DNA of 64,000 bases from contig JABSRZ010000011.1 of NCBI GenBank assembly GCA_013214705.1, positions 88,300-152,299 of the forward strand, written 5' to 3'. Under the pieces are notes generated by a model, which worked only from the letters and a program-made list of their open reading frames with translations, was not told the DNA's origin and ran no database searches. A program made the position numbers and the translations under genes. Below are positions 63,649-64,000 of this stretch, piece by piece; position 1 is the stretch's first letter; each line of letters begins with the position of its first letter. Origin of the DNA: Hyphomicrobiales bacterium. Lineage in GTDB: Bacteria; Pseudomonadota; Alphaproteobacteria; Rhizobiales; OSC116.

Positions 63649-64000
63649 CTTTAGCTTTCTCTAGGGACATCACTCACCGTTTAACTGCGATTGATTGTTT
63701 GGATAGGTTTTAGGAGCGTTTTTGGATGCGTCCAAAGATGATCTATAAATGCCAAATCAGGGCAGTTCATATGATTCTTTTTGGAGGTGTTTTGAGGTAA
63801 AGCCCAAGGCCTAGAAACAAAAAACCCTATGTTTCCATAAGGTTGTAATGGTGCAGGTTAGGGGACGCTAACTCCTGACCTACTGGATTGTAAATTATTG
63901 TTTTTGCTCGAAGAAGGATTAAGGTATGGACACCAATATTTGGCATCCGTACATTTTAGTTAGTTACCGTTTTTTTGGTTCCATTTTTCGACATTTACAC
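63645..64000. other. Right-hand end of window without a clear gene
   Basis: No open frame with family wording. It contains the tRNA-3'-end-like stretch at 63849-63895 and a possible start ATG at 63926, reading MDTNIWHPYILVSYRFFG to the window end with no visible family and only AAGGATTAAGG before it. Confidence 0.4.
63849..63895 (-). other. tRNA-3'-end-like sequence (possible attachment-site relic)
   Basis: On the minus strand the sequence ends AACCTGCACCA, preceded by a T-arm-like hairpin (AGGAG-TTAGCGT-CCCCT, one mismatch) and by CAATCCAGTAGGTC, which resembles the anticodon-arm and variable-loop part of a tRNA. There is no matching 5' half (no AACCTGC on the plus strand where the acceptor should start), so this is not a functional tRNA. 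Such 3' ends are left by integrating elements. The loop lacks the canonical TTCGA, so the call is tentative. Confidence 0.3.

Noticed and set aside
1..64000. CRISPR arrays, rRNA and complete tRNA genes
   Set aside because: No regularly spaced direct repeats with unique spacers outside the RTX coding repeats, and no rRNA or full tRNA pattern was seen.

Overview
The window looks like a chromosome segment of a fairly AT-rich alphaproteobacterium, probably a free-living heterotroph. I infer this from an ftsB-like gene followed by pdhA, a pdhB with an N-terminal lipoyl domain, pdhC and lpd, a layout typical of that class, and from the many importers for organic nitrogen and sugars. No rRNA, complete tRNA or CRISPR array is present, so genus or species cannot be given.

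Layout. 0.3-9.1 kb is core: an L,D-transpeptidase, an FtsB-like protein, the pyruvate dehydrogenase operon, an OmpA-like lipoprotein and a GH114-like secreted protein. 9.2-23.6 kb is a reductive pyrimidine catabolic block: preTA (uracil to dihydrouracil), a DMT exporter, a RutR-like regulator made of two fused TetR units, then an operon for omega-aminotransferase, malonate/methylmalonate-semialdehyde dehydrogenase, M20 amidohydrolase, dihydropyrimidinase and an ABC importer with a THI5-like binding protein. A perfect RutR-type box overlaps the operon promoter. 23.7-34.7 kb is a mixed accessory stretch: GH3 enzyme, cupin, GNAT, a GntR regulator divergent from lldD-glcG with a FadR-type operator between them, a PLP decarboxylase, a DMT exporter, several small proteins and decayed GNAT and IS3 genes.

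35.0-47.1 kb is an alpha-glucoside-type operon: LacI repressor behind a promoter with two matching operators, two permeases, a binding protein, three glycosidase-like proteins (unclassified six-hairpin, GH15-like, and a GH31 with a large helical N-terminal extension) and an MsmK/UgpC ATPase, followed by a convergent LuxR protein with a MalT-like output domain. 48.8-54.9 kb (minus strand) joins a ribose-type ABC importer to a hydantoinase/oxoprolinase and a DUF917 protein. 55.9-61.0 kb (minus strand) is a type I secretion operon: RTX/DUF4114 protein, ABC subunit and membrane fusion protein; the ABC subunit has lost most catalytic motifs.

61.2-64.0 kb is a mobile-element graveyard: a broken serine-recombinase tail, a KAP P-loop NTPase with a headless Sel1-repeat fragment upstream, an IS3 transposase tail, a binding-protein gene cut off by an IS66-like remnant, and a tRNA-3'-end-like sequence. 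The observations most worth a second look are the single-chain double RutR, the degenerate secretion ABC subunit, the fused GH31 and the KAP/remnant region.
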